From: Bin87 sp965219925
Lineage (GTDB): Bacteria; Chloroflexota; Dehalococcoidia; Lucifugimonadales; UBA3495
DNA length: 64,000 nt
Direction of reading: 5' to 3'
NCBI GenBank assembly: GCA_965219925.1
Contig: OZ244795.1
Location: 2,542,001-2,606,000, forward strand
The translations under genes were made by a program, and so were the position numbers. The notes beneath the pieces were generated by a model that saw only the letters and a program-made list of their open reading frames with translations, was not told the DNA's origin and made no database searches. Position 1 is the first letter of the stretch. Each line of letters opens with the position of its first letter. This document shows, piece after piece, positions 55,996-64,000 of the stretch.

Positions 55996-56242
55996 GTTCT
56001 TTCTCACCGCGGCGCGGGCTGGTGGAGTCCACCAGCGCCGGTTCGCCTTTCAACACCTACTTGCCCCGTAGATCAGCATCGGCCGGAAAGTGCGCCTCGT
56101 CGGCGAAGAATATCTTGGTTCCCGTCCGCGCTGCCGCCACCGTCAGCGCCGCATACTCTCCCACGAAAGCCTCTCGCCGCGCTGGGTCTGCTTTGAGCAA
56201 CCGCTTCTGGGGCCGCTTTAGCACAAACCCCAACCGGTGCAT

Positions 56243-56266
56243 AGCCTGTCCCGTGCTTGACACGGG
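56243..56266. repeat. 24-bp intragenic palindrome (copy h)
   Basis: AGCCTGTCCCGTGC followed by TTGACACGGG. The alignment with IS630 type B copy 1 (NYLHCLGF against NYPVSSTGQAMHRLGF) gives a clean 24-base in-frame insertion. Confidence 0.85.
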
Positions 56267-56402
56267 ATAGTTCAGACAACTGCTCCGGCTCAGCGCCAAC
56301 CCGAAGCGGTCTGCCACCTATCGGCGCACTGCCTTCCAGTTCCAGTTGGACAGCGTGATACCCGCCGGCGACGGTAATTGCTGCACCACCATCTTCAACA
56401 AC

Positions 56403-56426
56403 GTCACCCCGTACTTGATACGGGGT
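56403..56426. repeat. 24-bp intragenic palindrome (copy i)
   Basis: GTCACCCCGTACTTG followed by ATACGGGGT lies just after the HTH part of IS630 type B copy 2, where it encodes DPVSSTG before a stop. Confidence 0.75.
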
Positions 56427-56865
56427 CGGCTCGTTGCTCCACGTCCAACGCGGGGGGGGAACCACCAGTCTGCTCAAAAACCAGCCCTTTGGGACCGCCC
56501 TCCGCGCAGGCTTGGGCCCATTGGCCAACCGTATGGGCATCCCGCTCCAAGGCTCGGCCCACCGCCGCCCGTCCACCCCTGCGCCAGCAGCCAAACCGCA
56601 TGCCATCGCTCCCGTTCCCGAGGTGTCGGCGCTCGGTACATCCGTCACCGTACCTCAGCCTCGTCCATGCGCCACTTCTCCAGCAACCTTCCCTTCTCCG
56701 GCATGACCAACAACCCCCTCAGCTTTCCCGGCCAGCTACCTCAATCGCCTCCAATTCTACCTGCCCTTGATGCGGGTTTCACCTTGGTTTCGGTTTAGCA
56801 TATGTCACACTCGGAGACCGGAGTCCCCACCCCATGCCACTGGCAAGCCAGCGCTGAGAGCCTGT

Positions 56866-57330
56866 TTACAATCTTTTTAGGATTAGCACCATGAAGGCAA
56901 GCACCACCATTTGCAGGCTGGTATTGAGCTTCCTTTCGCAGTTCTTCCAGAGTCGGCGGCACTTTTCCAGCCAGGCGAAAGACCGCTCCACCACCCATCG
57001 CTTTGGCAGCACCACGAAGGTGTGCAGTTCGCTGCGTTTCACCACTTCCACCGAGGCTCCCAACAAGCCTTGCACCGCAGTGGCAAAGGGCTTCCCGGTG
57101 TAACCCCCGTCCACCAGCACCTTCTGCACTTGACTGAGGCCGGACCGGTTTTCGTCAAACATCGCCAAAGCCCCAGCCCGGTCGGTAACGTTGGCGGTAG
57201 TCGCGTGTATCCCATGGGGCAATCCTTGCGTGTCCACCGCGATATGACGCTTGATTCCCGACCCCTTCTTGCCTGCGTCATAGCCCTTGTGCCCGGCGGT
57301 GTCCGTGTTCTTCACGCTCTGGGAGTCCAC
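56866..57330 (-). CDS. IS5-family transposase type A, catalytic ORF2
   Basis: 154 residues from a GTG: MDSQSVKNTDTAGHKGYDAG, KKGSGIKRHIAVDTQGLPHG, VLVDGGYTGKPFATAVQGLL and LPKRWVVERSFAWLEKCRRL, ending MVLILKRL. The frame is open further upstream (SVGAARRSNGRKKQTSFCIV) to the A8 run, so the natural product is probably an ORF1-ORF2 fusion made by frameshifting. All three acidic residues are present (VDSQ, DGGY, E in VVERS). Confidence 0.85.
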   Translation of the reverse strand: MDSQSVKNTDTAGHKGYDAGKKGSGIKRHIAVDTQGLPHGIHATTANVTDRAGALAMFDENRSGLSQVQKVLVDGGYTGKPFATAVQGLLGASVEVVKRSELHTFVVLPKRWVVERSFAWLEKCRRLWKNCERKLNTSLQMVVLAFMVLILKRL

Positions 57331-57658
57331 GATACAGAAGCTGGTCTGCTCTTTCCGACCATTGCTTCGTCGGGCCGCGCCAACCGATTTTTTTTAGGAC
57401 TTGCTCCAGAATGGAATCCTGACCTGGGCCAGGCCGCTCGCTCCATTGCCGGAAATACTGGTAGCAGGTGCGCCAATCGGGGAAGTCCGCGGGCAGCATT
57501 CGCCACTGGCAGCCGCTTTTCAGGAGGTACAGCACGCCGCAGAAAACGTCGTACAAGTCCACGGTGCGGGGCTTGGTCCGGCGTCGGGCCGACGCCAACG
57601 TCGGCAGAATCCGGGCGAATTGCTCCCGGCTGATGTCGCTGGGATAGGAATGAGACAT
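57278..57658 (-). CDS. IS5-family transposase type A, N-terminal ORF1
   Basis: MSHSYPSDISREQFARILPT, LYDVFCGVLYLLKSGCQWRM, LPADFPDWRTCYQYFRQWSE, then LEQVLKKIGWRGPTKQWSER to a stop well past the A8 run. It is the DUF4096-like N-terminal domain of IS5 transposases. GGGGAGGGG lies just upstream of the ATG. It joins ORF2 by a frame change at CTAAAAAAAATCGG, which is identical in the copy at 26591. Confidence 0.85.
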   Translation of the reverse strand: MSHSYPSDISREQFARILPTLASARRRTKPRTVDLYDVFCGVLYLLKSGCQWRMLPADFPDWRTCYQYFRQWSERPGPGQDSILEQVLKKIGWRGPTKQWSERADQLLYRGLPEREEHGHRRAQGL

Positions 57659-58072
57659 GATTACCCCTCCCCTGATAATAGTCTCAACTTAACCTATTTC
57701 AGAGATCGTAGACAGGCTCTGAGAGCGACGGGGAGGACTATCGGGCCGATGGGCAGCAGGGACGACTTGCACGACCGACCGGTAGCGTTCCGTTTCTGGC
57801 GGTTTGATTTTCCCGGACTCCAACTTTCGCCTGAATGACGGGTTATTAACCGTACCACCTAAATTGCCACGATATCGACTGAAGACCGCTTTCTGGACGG
57901 GCCGAACCAGACGATGATAATATCCGGCGAAGAAGATCCCAGCCTAGGCTGCTCTTGGTTGGGCTATCCAGCATATCGAAACCAAGCCGGGCCAGGCTCT
58001 GCCCATTTAAACCAATTGAATGGCAGCCCTATGCCGGTTCGGGCGCAGGATAACAAAGGAAGGGGTACGCAC

Positions 58073-59476
58073 GTGGCAGATTTGCAAGTAACTACTATGA
58101 GTGGTACCAGCTCCATGCTTGGGGAAGCATCAATTGAAGAATTGCGGGGGAACCTGAGCGGAGAATTGGTCCTGCCATGGGATGACAGCTACCACGAATC
58201 CCGCCAGGTTTGGAATGCCAATATCGACAAGCATCCGGCTCTCATGGCGTATTGCGCCGGAGTCGCAGACGTCATCGATGCGGTCAACTTCGCCCGAGAC
58301 AACAATCTGTTGCTGTCCGTCCGGGGCGGCGGTCACAATTTCCCTGGCACTTGCGTAGCCGATAACGGGATGGTCATTGACCTGTCCCGGATGAACAGTG
58401 TACGCGTCGATCCGGTACGGCGCACCGCCAGAGCTGCAGGCGGCGCCAAGTGGGGTCAGTTTGACCGGGAGACACAGGCCTTCGGACTGGCCTCCACCGG
58501 CGGAACCAACTACGACACCGGTATCGGCGGGTTGACCCTGGGCGGCGGTATGGGTTGGTTGGGTGGCAAGCATGGCTTGGCCCTAGACAACCTGATTGGG
58601 GTAGATATAGTAACTGCCGACGGGCAGCTCCGCGTCGCTAACTCAACCGAGAATCCAGATCTGTTCTGGTCGGTGCGCGGCGGGGGAGGTAACTTCGGCG
58701 TAGTAACTTCCTTCGAGTACCAACTCCACCCAGTGGGTCCGGTAACGGTTGGTATGGTCATCTTCCCCCTGGACCAGGCCAAGGAGATTCTCCAGTTTTA
58801 CAACGAGTTCGCCGCTAATGTCCCCGACGAATTGAACACTGTCAGCGCATTGGCCACCCTGCCAGATGGTACGCCGGTAGTGGGCATAGTGGGTTGCTAC
58901 AATGGGTCCCCGATCGAAGGAGAGAAGGCGTTGGAACCCCTGAGGAAGCTGGGCGAGCCCGTGGTGGCCCAGTTTGACCTCTTGCCATACGTTGAAATGC
59001 AACGCTACGTGGACTCGTTCACCCCCGAAGGCCAACAGTATTATGAGAAGTCCCACTTCATCACCGACATCAGCGATGGCGTCATTGACGCCCTGATTGA
59101 GGGCTATCGCAACACGTCATCGCCCGGGAACCTCTTGTTCTTCCAGCAGCAAGGGAACGCCGTCAACCGCGTTCCCCAGGATGCCACCGCCTACAGCCAT
59201 CGGAATGCCAGGTACAACCTCCTGCTCATCGCCCGCTGGGCCGACCCCGGAGAGTCGGAGATCCACTTCCGGTGGACTCGCGACCTGTGGGAGGAATTGC
59301 TGCCCCACAGCACCGGCGGGGTCTATGTCAACAATGTTGGCAGAGAGGCCGATGATGGCGCCACTATGGTCCGCTCCTCCTACGGGGCCAACTATCCGAG
59401 ATTGGCGGAGCTGAAGCAGAAATACGACCCGACCAATTTGTTCCGGCACAACCAGAACATCAGCCCGGCGGAGTAA
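58073..59476 (+). CDS. FAD-linked oxidase of the berberine bridge enzyme type
   Basis: 467 residues. FAD_binding_4 domain: LLLSVRGGGHNFPGTCVADN holds the His that binds FAD covalently, and GGLTLGGGMGWLGGKHGLAL the loop near the flavin. The second covalent residue (Cys in STGG.C) is replaced (STGGTNYDTGIGG), so a single covalent link is expected. The C-terminal BBE motif is YGANYPRLAELKQKYDPTNL FRHNQN-type. Such enzymes oxidise sugars, alcohols or amines with O2. GTG 58073 behind GGAAGGGG is preferred; an upstream start at 57914 would add a non-conserved stretch. No partner genes. Such oxidases are abundant in SAR202-like Chloroflexota. Confidence 0.88.
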   Translation: MADLQVTTMSGTSSMLGEASIEELRGNLSGELVLPWDDSYHESRQVWNANIDKHPALMAYCAGVADVIDAVNFARDNNLLLSVRGGGHNFPGTCVADNGMVIDLSRMNSVRVDPVRRTARAAGGAKWGQFDRETQAFGLASTGGTNYDTGIGGLTLGGGMGWLGGKHGLALDNLIGVDIVTADGQLRVANSTENPDLFWSVRGGGGNFGVVTSFEYQLHPVGPVTVGMVIFPLDQAKEILQFYNEFAANVPDELNTVSALATLPDGTPVVGIVGCYNGSPIEGEKALEPLRKLGEPVVAQFDLLPYVEMQRYVDSFTPEGQQYYEKSHFITDISDGVIDALIEGYRNTSSPGNLLFFQQQGNAVNRVPQDATAYSHRNARYNLLLIARWADPGESEIHFRWTRDLWEELLPHSTGGVYVNNVGREADDGATMVRSSYGANYPRLAELKQKYDPTNLFRHNQNISPAE

Positions 59477-59479
59477 ACG

Positions 59480-60082
59480 CGTCGGGCGGCAGCGTTCCAT
59501 TTTCATCCGCATACGCGGCTTCGGCAAGGCCACCGCGCCGGATCCGACCGGGGTCGAGATTCAAAGGGGTGGGCTTGGCGCGGACCCTCTCCATGTCCGG
59601 TGGGAATCCGCCGTGCCACTCCTCCCACTTGACGGCGGTGACGTCGGCCAAGAAGTTTTCCACCATGCCTCCCCCGTCGCACTACCCGCGGCAGTCTCGG
59701 AAGAACAGTCAGAAACCAACCTGCCTCCTCTGGCGCCCCTCCAGCTTTTGGGCGAACATAGCCATGTGCACCAGTGCTGCGCCCCCTCCAGATACGAGGT
59801 TGTTCTCATGTTCAATGAGCATTCCCCATCGAGACGTCCCTCGAGTCATCGTCGGATTTGCGTCAAAACGTTCAGGTCGGTCCATCCATAGGACACTTCA
59901 GGGAGTAAGGTGCCAATAAGGTCGTTCTGGCGCTGCCAAAGGTACCTGCCTCCCAACGCCTCGTAGAACCGGCGCGCGGGCCAGTTTTCCTCCAGTACCC
60001 ATGTCGACGTCTAGCGAAAAGGTCCCGACTAACTGGCCAGCGAAAATGATGCTCCTATAGATGTCAAGCTGCGCTGCTGATT
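59480..60082. other. Eroded region, one possible gene remnant
   Basis: On the minus strand, GGGMVENFLADVTAVKWEEW and HGGFPPDMERVRAKPTPLNL then DPGRIRRGGLAEAAYADENG (59460-59690) look coding but have no start and no recognised family. The remainder to the IS66 end shows nothing. Confidence 0.35.
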
Positions 60083-61547
60083 TGTAACTGTTCAGACTTG
60101 AGGGGAAATGAGCAGCCGTCGGCATTCCAAGAAGGGGTTTAGGCCCTTGGCCCGCCAGGTCCCGAAGAGGGATGCCAGGGTCATCTTGCTGCCGCTGCCC
60201 GCTCCCGAACGGGTGCCGCCGCTGATTTTACGGCTGATCACCAGGTGGCGCAGGCTCCGCTCCGCCGCATTGTTATCCGGGGGAGTCCCCGGATGGTAAA
60301 CAAAGACGAACAACTCCTTGATATGCCGCTCAATCCGCCGGCACAGTTTTTCCTGGACTGCCGACGGGTCCTCCAGGAAAGGCCGGCACAGCTTGAGCAA
60401 CCGCTTTTCCAGGGCCAACTGCCCCCGTGAGGAACAGCCCCGGCCACCGCCCAACTCACGCCCTTGGTGTAGAGCCGCTGCACCCCACGGGCCCACTTGG
60501 CCAAGTCTTGGTCTTCCGGGTACAACACTTTCAGCTTGTGGATGTCCCGCAGCAGGTGGGCCCAGCACCGCTGCTTCAAGCCGGGGTAATGGTGGTATGC
60601 AACGTAGAAGTCGCTCACCAATATCCCGCCAAAGGCCTTTCCCAACGCCTCGTCCACCACTTCCCCGCCCCGGCCCCGCCGCAGGAAGTACCGCTCCGTG
60701 GGCGTGCTGAAAGTCCAAACGTAGCCATTGACCCCGTTCTCACGCCAGCCGGTCTCATCAGCGTGCACTACCGGACTGCGGCGGATACGCTCCAAGACTT
60801 CATTGACAGCCGGTCCGGCCTGTTGGGCTGCCTGGTGGATGGTCCGGACGATGGCCCCAACGCTCAGTTTCAACTGGTGTACCGTTCGCAGATACCATTG
60901 GATTGTCCTTACCGGCAACCGCCCCTCTTCCCGCAGGGTGATGATCAGACTGACCAGATTGACCCCAAGCCGCTGCCGGCCCACGGCAACGCCCTGCAGC
61001 GGCTCCCGGGGCAGCCTCCGTTTCCGGCATAACGGACACGTCCGGGCCATGAAGACGTGCTCCGTGACCTCCACCGGGGCCGCCGGAATCTCGATGACCT
61101 CCCGGGTCCGCTGCACCCATCCCCCGGACAGGGTGGTGTGGCATTCCGGGCAGGACTCCGCAGCGTGCTCCATCTGGCGGGCGGGTTCCATCCGCGGCCG
61201 GGCAAAGCCGTGGGGACGCTTTTTGCGCGGCTTCTTTTCCTGTTCCGCCGGCTTCTTGCGCCTGGCGGCCGGCGTGTGGCCCGGCATCCTGGCCTCCGGG
61301 CCACCGCCGGACAGCCGGGCTTCCAGGCCCTCTACCCGCTTCCCCATTTGGGCAATGGTGTCCTGCTGTTCCGCGATGACTCCCCGTTGTTCCGCGATAA
61401 CCGCCAGCAGGGTTTCCCGGCTCGCCTGCTTCAGGTCCAATTCCGGTCCCATTGTTCTTTTATGCCACAACTGCGCTCCAACCGCCAGTGTTTTCATCAG
61501 GACAGCGGCCTTCGGCAAATTCACCTCATCAACTCTGAACTGTTACA
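60083..61547 (-). mobile_element. IS66-family element
   Basis: Inverted ends TGTAACTGTTCAGACTTGAG at 60083 and TGTAACAGTTCAGAGTTGAT read inward from 61547. It carries only a tnpC-like gene; tnpA and tnpB of full IS66 elements are absent. Confidence 0.8.
60092..61452 (-). pseudogene. tnpC: IS66-family transposase (TnpC), one frameshift
   Basis: Starts MGPELDLKQASRETLLAVIA with a coiled coil, Lys/Arg-rich linker, zinc finger (ESCPECHTTLSGG, TCPLCRKRRLP), then the DDE core: RRSPVVHADETGWRENGVNG, GGILVSDFYVAYHHYPGLKQ and, after a frame change near 60425, YHPGTPPDNNAAERSLRHLV with the Glu. Length is full. The break lies in a GC-rich stretch and inactivates the gene unless it is an error. Confidence 0.85.
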
Positions 61548-61737
61548 TAATTGTGGCATTGTTTGACAATATCGTTTATCGTAGTTATTCTGATCGAAAA
61601 GAAAGATTCCATGCTAGGTTGGGGTATACAAAGAAAAATTCGACACGAATAGGTCTGCGAGTTACGTTTTGTCGTCGGCAGCCACTCACGCTCTATGACC
61701 CGGTCTGCCGGTACTTCAAGATTTGGAGGTTCTACCC

Positions 61738-63507
61738 ATGGCGTACCGTTGGTTTACTAGACCGAAACTAGCTCTCATTCCTGGGTTATTGGCTCTGGTC
61801 TTCCTAATTGCTTGCGGTGGAGCCGCTCCTGAAGCACCAACGGCGGCACCTCAGCCTGTCGCTACTACTGCGGCTGGTTCCTCCCCTACCGCTACCGTTG
61901 CTGCTACCCTGGCTCCGCTACCTTCCCAGACCGAGATTGTCGACGATGCCCTCAATGTGGGCGTCAAGGAGATGGGTCCCACCCTTGGCTCGGGAGACCC
62001 AGCACAGCTAGGCGCTCCCCGCATCGGACGCCTCAATATGACCGTATTTGAGAGCCTGGCAGTCAGCGCCCCGAACGGCGATTTGGAACCCCGGCTAGCT
62101 ACCTGGGAGGTTTCTGATGATGGTCTGACCTGGACCTTCGTTCTGGAAAGAGGAGTGCAGTTCCACCAAGGCTACGGGGAGATGACCGCCGAAGACGTTA
62201 CTTGGAGCTGGATGCGCTCTACCGATGAGGGTAGCAAGTTCGGCCGGGCTGGCCCCTTGAGGATTGTGGTCCGAGAACCCAACGTTGTAGAGATTATAGA
62301 TGACCATACCATCAACCTGACCACCGAAATTCCCCGATACGATACTCTGTTTAGCTTTCGGACCCCTTATGGCGGCGGGGGTGTCATCCACAGCAAGCAG
62401 GTCTGGGACCAACTGGGGATGGAGAAAGCGGCCGATGCCCTTATCGGAACCGGTCCCTGGCAATTCGTGGAGGCACGCACCGGCGAGCTCTGGAAACTGG
62501 AGGCGGTGGAGGACCACTGGCGCCAGACTCCATTCTTCCGGGAGCTGTTCTACTACGAGATTCCTGAAGAGGCTACCCGGGTAGCTTCGTTGGAGACCGG
62601 TAGCCTGGACACCGGAGAGGTCGCTTTTCAGTCCCTGGAAAGACTGCACCAGGTGCCGGGGATGGAGTTCACCAGCGCCCCGGAAGCGGGCCAGTTCACT
62701 TACAATCTCTGGGGCCAATACTACAGCGTTGACCGCCCTGGTTATAACCCGGACCGTCCCTGGGTTTCCTCCAACCCGGACGTGAACTCCAAGGAGTGGG
62801 ATGATGCCCGGAAGGTGCGTCTAGCCATGGCCCTTGCTATTGACCGGCCGGCAATCGTGGACACGATGCTGAGCGGCGAAGGCCGAGTCCAGCACTACCC
62901 TTATGATGCAGGCACTACTTGGTTAGACGATCTGAAGGCGGAGGACCCGGAGCCTTTCAAGTACAATCCGGAGCGAGCTAGAGACCTTCTGGCCGAGGCC
63001 GGCTATGAAGACGGCTTCGAGGCTGAGGTGGTCTGCTACCCCCGAGGCATGGCCGCCGAGATAGAGGTCTGCGAGGCCATCGCATCAACAATGTGGCCTG
63101 CAATAGGGATCAAGACTTCCATAAGCCGGCTTCCCTACGGTACCTTCCGGCCCAACTTGTTTAGGCGTGACCATGATGTGTTGGCCCCGCACCCCCTGGG
63201 CACCTACCCGGAGCCGATGGCCCTGTGGGTCAACACTCACTGGGTGAAGGGGGGCGCAAACTTTGGCTTTGAGCATCCTGAGTTCGACGCAATGATGGAA
63301 AAGGCCAACACTACGCCGGACGCGGAGGCACGGCGCAAACTCACCCAGGAAATGGCCCGATGGATTAAGGACAATGTGACCCATATACCGGTGTACGTGC
63401 CCAACATAATCTATCCCGCCGGTCCCAAGATAGAGCCATGGCCCTTACAAGGAGGAGACAAGAAGCTGATCCACAACCTTGAGTTCATACAGCCCAGGCA
63501 GCAGTAG
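61738..63507 (+). CDS. Peptide/nickel-type ABC transporter substrate-binding lipoprotein
   Basis: 589 residues, SBP_bac_5 family. Signal peptide with lipobox PGLLALVFLIACGG (Cys26), a Pro/Thr/Ala-rich linker to ~65, then the binding protein: GRLNMTVFESLAVSAPNGDL, LEPRLATWEVSDDGLTWTFV, LERGVQFHQGYGEMTAEDVT, RLAMALAIDRPAIVDTMLSG and FKYNPERARDLLAEAGYEDG. It is anchored to the outer face of the membrane and hands oligopeptides or other small solutes to the permease. GGAGG nine bases before the ATG at 61738. The permease gene follows 14 bases after the stop. Confidence 0.93.
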   Translation: MAYRWFTRPKLALIPGLLALVFLIACGGAAPEAPTAAPQPVATTAAGSSPTATVAATLAPLPSQTEIVDDALNVGVKEMGPTLGSGDPAQLGAPRIGRLNMTVFESLAVSAPNGDLEPRLATWEVSDDGLTWTFVLERGVQFHQGYGEMTAEDVTWSWMRSTDEGSKFGRAGPLRIVVREPNVVEIIDDHTINLTTEIPRYDTLFSFRTPYGGGGVIHSKQVWDQLGMEKAADALIGTGPWQFVEARTGELWKLEAVEDHWRQTPFFRELFYYEIPEEATRVASLETGSLDTGEVAFQSLERLHQVPGMEFTSAPEAGQFTYNLWGQYYSVDRPGYNPDRPWVSSNPDVNSKEWDDARKVRLAMALAIDRPAIVDTMLSGEGRVQHYPYDAGTTWLDDLKAEDPEPFKYNPERARDLLAEAGYEDGFEAEVVCYPRGMAAEIEVCEAIASTMWPAIGIKTSISRLPYGTFRPNLFRRDHDVLAPHPLGTYPEPMALWVNTHWVKGGANFGFEHPEFDAMMEKANTTPDAEARRKLTQEMARWIKDNVTHIPVYVPNIIYPAGPKIEPWPLQGGDKKLIHNLEFIQPRQQ

Positions 63508-63521
63508 AAGGCAGGTGTACC

Positions 63522-64000
63522 GTGCAGAGGTTTCTGGTACGGCGAATCTTCATATTGCTCGTTACCCTGTGGGTGGTATCCATGATCATCTTCGCCATGG
63601 CCCGGGCCTCGGGAGACCCCCGGGGAGTCCTCCTCAGCGACTATGCTGGCCAAGAAGAGTGGGATGAGTTGGGGCGGGTGCTAGGACTGGACAAGCCCAT
63701 AGTAGTCCAGTACGGGATATTCATCAGGGATGCTCTCCGGGGAGACTTCGGCAATTCCACCAGGGATAACCAGCCGGTGCTCGATTTGATCATCGAACGC
63801 ATCCCAGCCACCCTCCAGCTTGGGGCGGCCGCTTTCGGTTTCTCCTTTCTAGTGGGGGTTCCCTTGGGAGTGCTGTCCGCGGTGCGGCGGGGCAGTTACC
63901 TGGACTGGGTGGCCCGGATGGTGGCCCTGCTGGGGCAGTCCGCTCCTCCATTCTGGCTGGGCATCATGCTTATCTTCTTGTTTGCTGTACGCTTGGAATG
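63522..64000 (+). CDS. DppB-like ABC transporter permease (runs off the window)
   Basis: Starts at GTG behind AAGGCAGG: VQRFLVRRIFILLVTLWVVS, MIIFAMARASGDPRGVLLSD, then LGLDKPIVVQYGIFIRDALR, RIPATLQLGAAAFGFSFLVG and VARMVALLGQSAPPFWLGIM. This is the standard first half of a BPD_transp_1 permease (LVRRI...G.P, GLD.P...QY, PAT..L). 159 residues are visible of ~310. It forms an operon with the binding protein; DppC and ATPase genes are expected beyond 64000. Confidence 0.92.
   Translation, partial: MQRFLVRRIFILLVTLWVVSMIIFAMARASGDPRGVLLSDYAGQEEWDELGRVLGLDKPIVVQYGIFIRDALRGDFGNSTRDNQPVLDLIIERIPATLQLGAAAFGFSFLVGVPLGVLSAVRRGSYLDWVARMVALLGQSAPPFWLGIMLIFLFAVRLE

Larger units (their letters stand above)
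55488..56798 (-). pseudogene. IS630 type B element, copy 2 (decayed)
   Basis: Ends CTAAACCGAAGCCAAGGTG and its complement are both present. The minus strand encodes the HTH part, LEFEQTGGSPPALDVEQRA in frame across eight C, SSCLNYPVSSTGQAMHRLGF, FADEAHFPADADLRGK, CLETGEVAVMELEGNSNPVT and the C-terminus SYSPDFNPDEAIWGWVRQEA. Three palindromes (55972-55995, 56243-56266, 56403-56426) and several stops interrupt it. The one at 56243 adds PVSSTGQA in frame compared with copy 1. Confidence 0.85.
56858..57719 (-). mobile_element. IS5-family element type A, intact copy
   Basis: Ends GAGCCTGTCTACGATCTCTG and …GATTGTAAACAGGCTC (minus strand), flanked by a TGA duplication (56855-56857 and 57720-57722). 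It is the complete form of the copies at 23076 and 26591. Confidence 0.9.

Overview
The window is GC-rich bacterial DNA that is unusually full of insertion sequences, small non-autonomous elements and broken genes. No 16S rRNA or other marker gene is present. A tandem CaiB/BaiF CoA-transferase, a thiolase-like protein, a DUF35 protein, a berberine-bridge-type FAD oxidase, a peptide ABC transporter and TCATTGCGAG-type palindromes together suggest Chloroflexota, perhaps SAR202/Dehalococcoidia-like. This is inference only.

Layout. 1-3.9 kb is a pile of two IS630 families, a 132-bp miniature element and an IS5 remnant. 4.1-4.9 kb holds a cupin gene, a palindromic repeat and tRNA-Thr(CGU). 5-22 kb is a decayed accessory island: a CHC2/TOPRIM primase-like gene with a broken second copy, two ParB-like genes, a HEPN-type two-gene cassette, a UvrD-like helicase, three decayed NERD-type nuclease genes and two decayed PaREP1-like genes. 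23-28 kb contains an AIPR abortive-infection gene cut by IS5 elements, a nest of three miniature elements inside one IS5, and a broken N-methyltransferase gene. 29.2-33.4 kb is an intact three-gene acyl-CoA operon. 33.5-39.4 kb is a second transposon pile (IS5, IS4-like, IS6-like, IS256) with a broken lipoprotein and a broken histidine kinase. 39.7-50 kb is a second accessory island: two PaREP1 cassettes, a Uma2 nuclease, IS110, a NERD nuclease with a frameshifted UvrD helicase, and many dispersed repeats. 50.5-55.4 kb has small membrane proteins, a possible one-spacer CRISPR, a DMT transporter and a truncated N6-methylase. 55.5-61.5 kb has IS630, IS5 and IS66 copies around a FAD oxidase. The window ends in a peptide ABC transporter operon.

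The genes most likely to act together are: the CoA-transferase, thiolase and DUF35 operon; the substrate-binding protein and permease; the HEPN pair; and the NERD nuclease with the UvrD helicase, which recur as neighbours in two places and look like a defence cassette. The most unusual signals are nine ~24-bp palindromes inserted inside transposase genes, PaREP1-like genes flanked by inverted repeats, a ~115-bp repeat that often points into accessory genes, and a 283-bp element with three spaced motifs. Many frameshifts fall in homopolymer runs, so some breaks could be sequencing errors.
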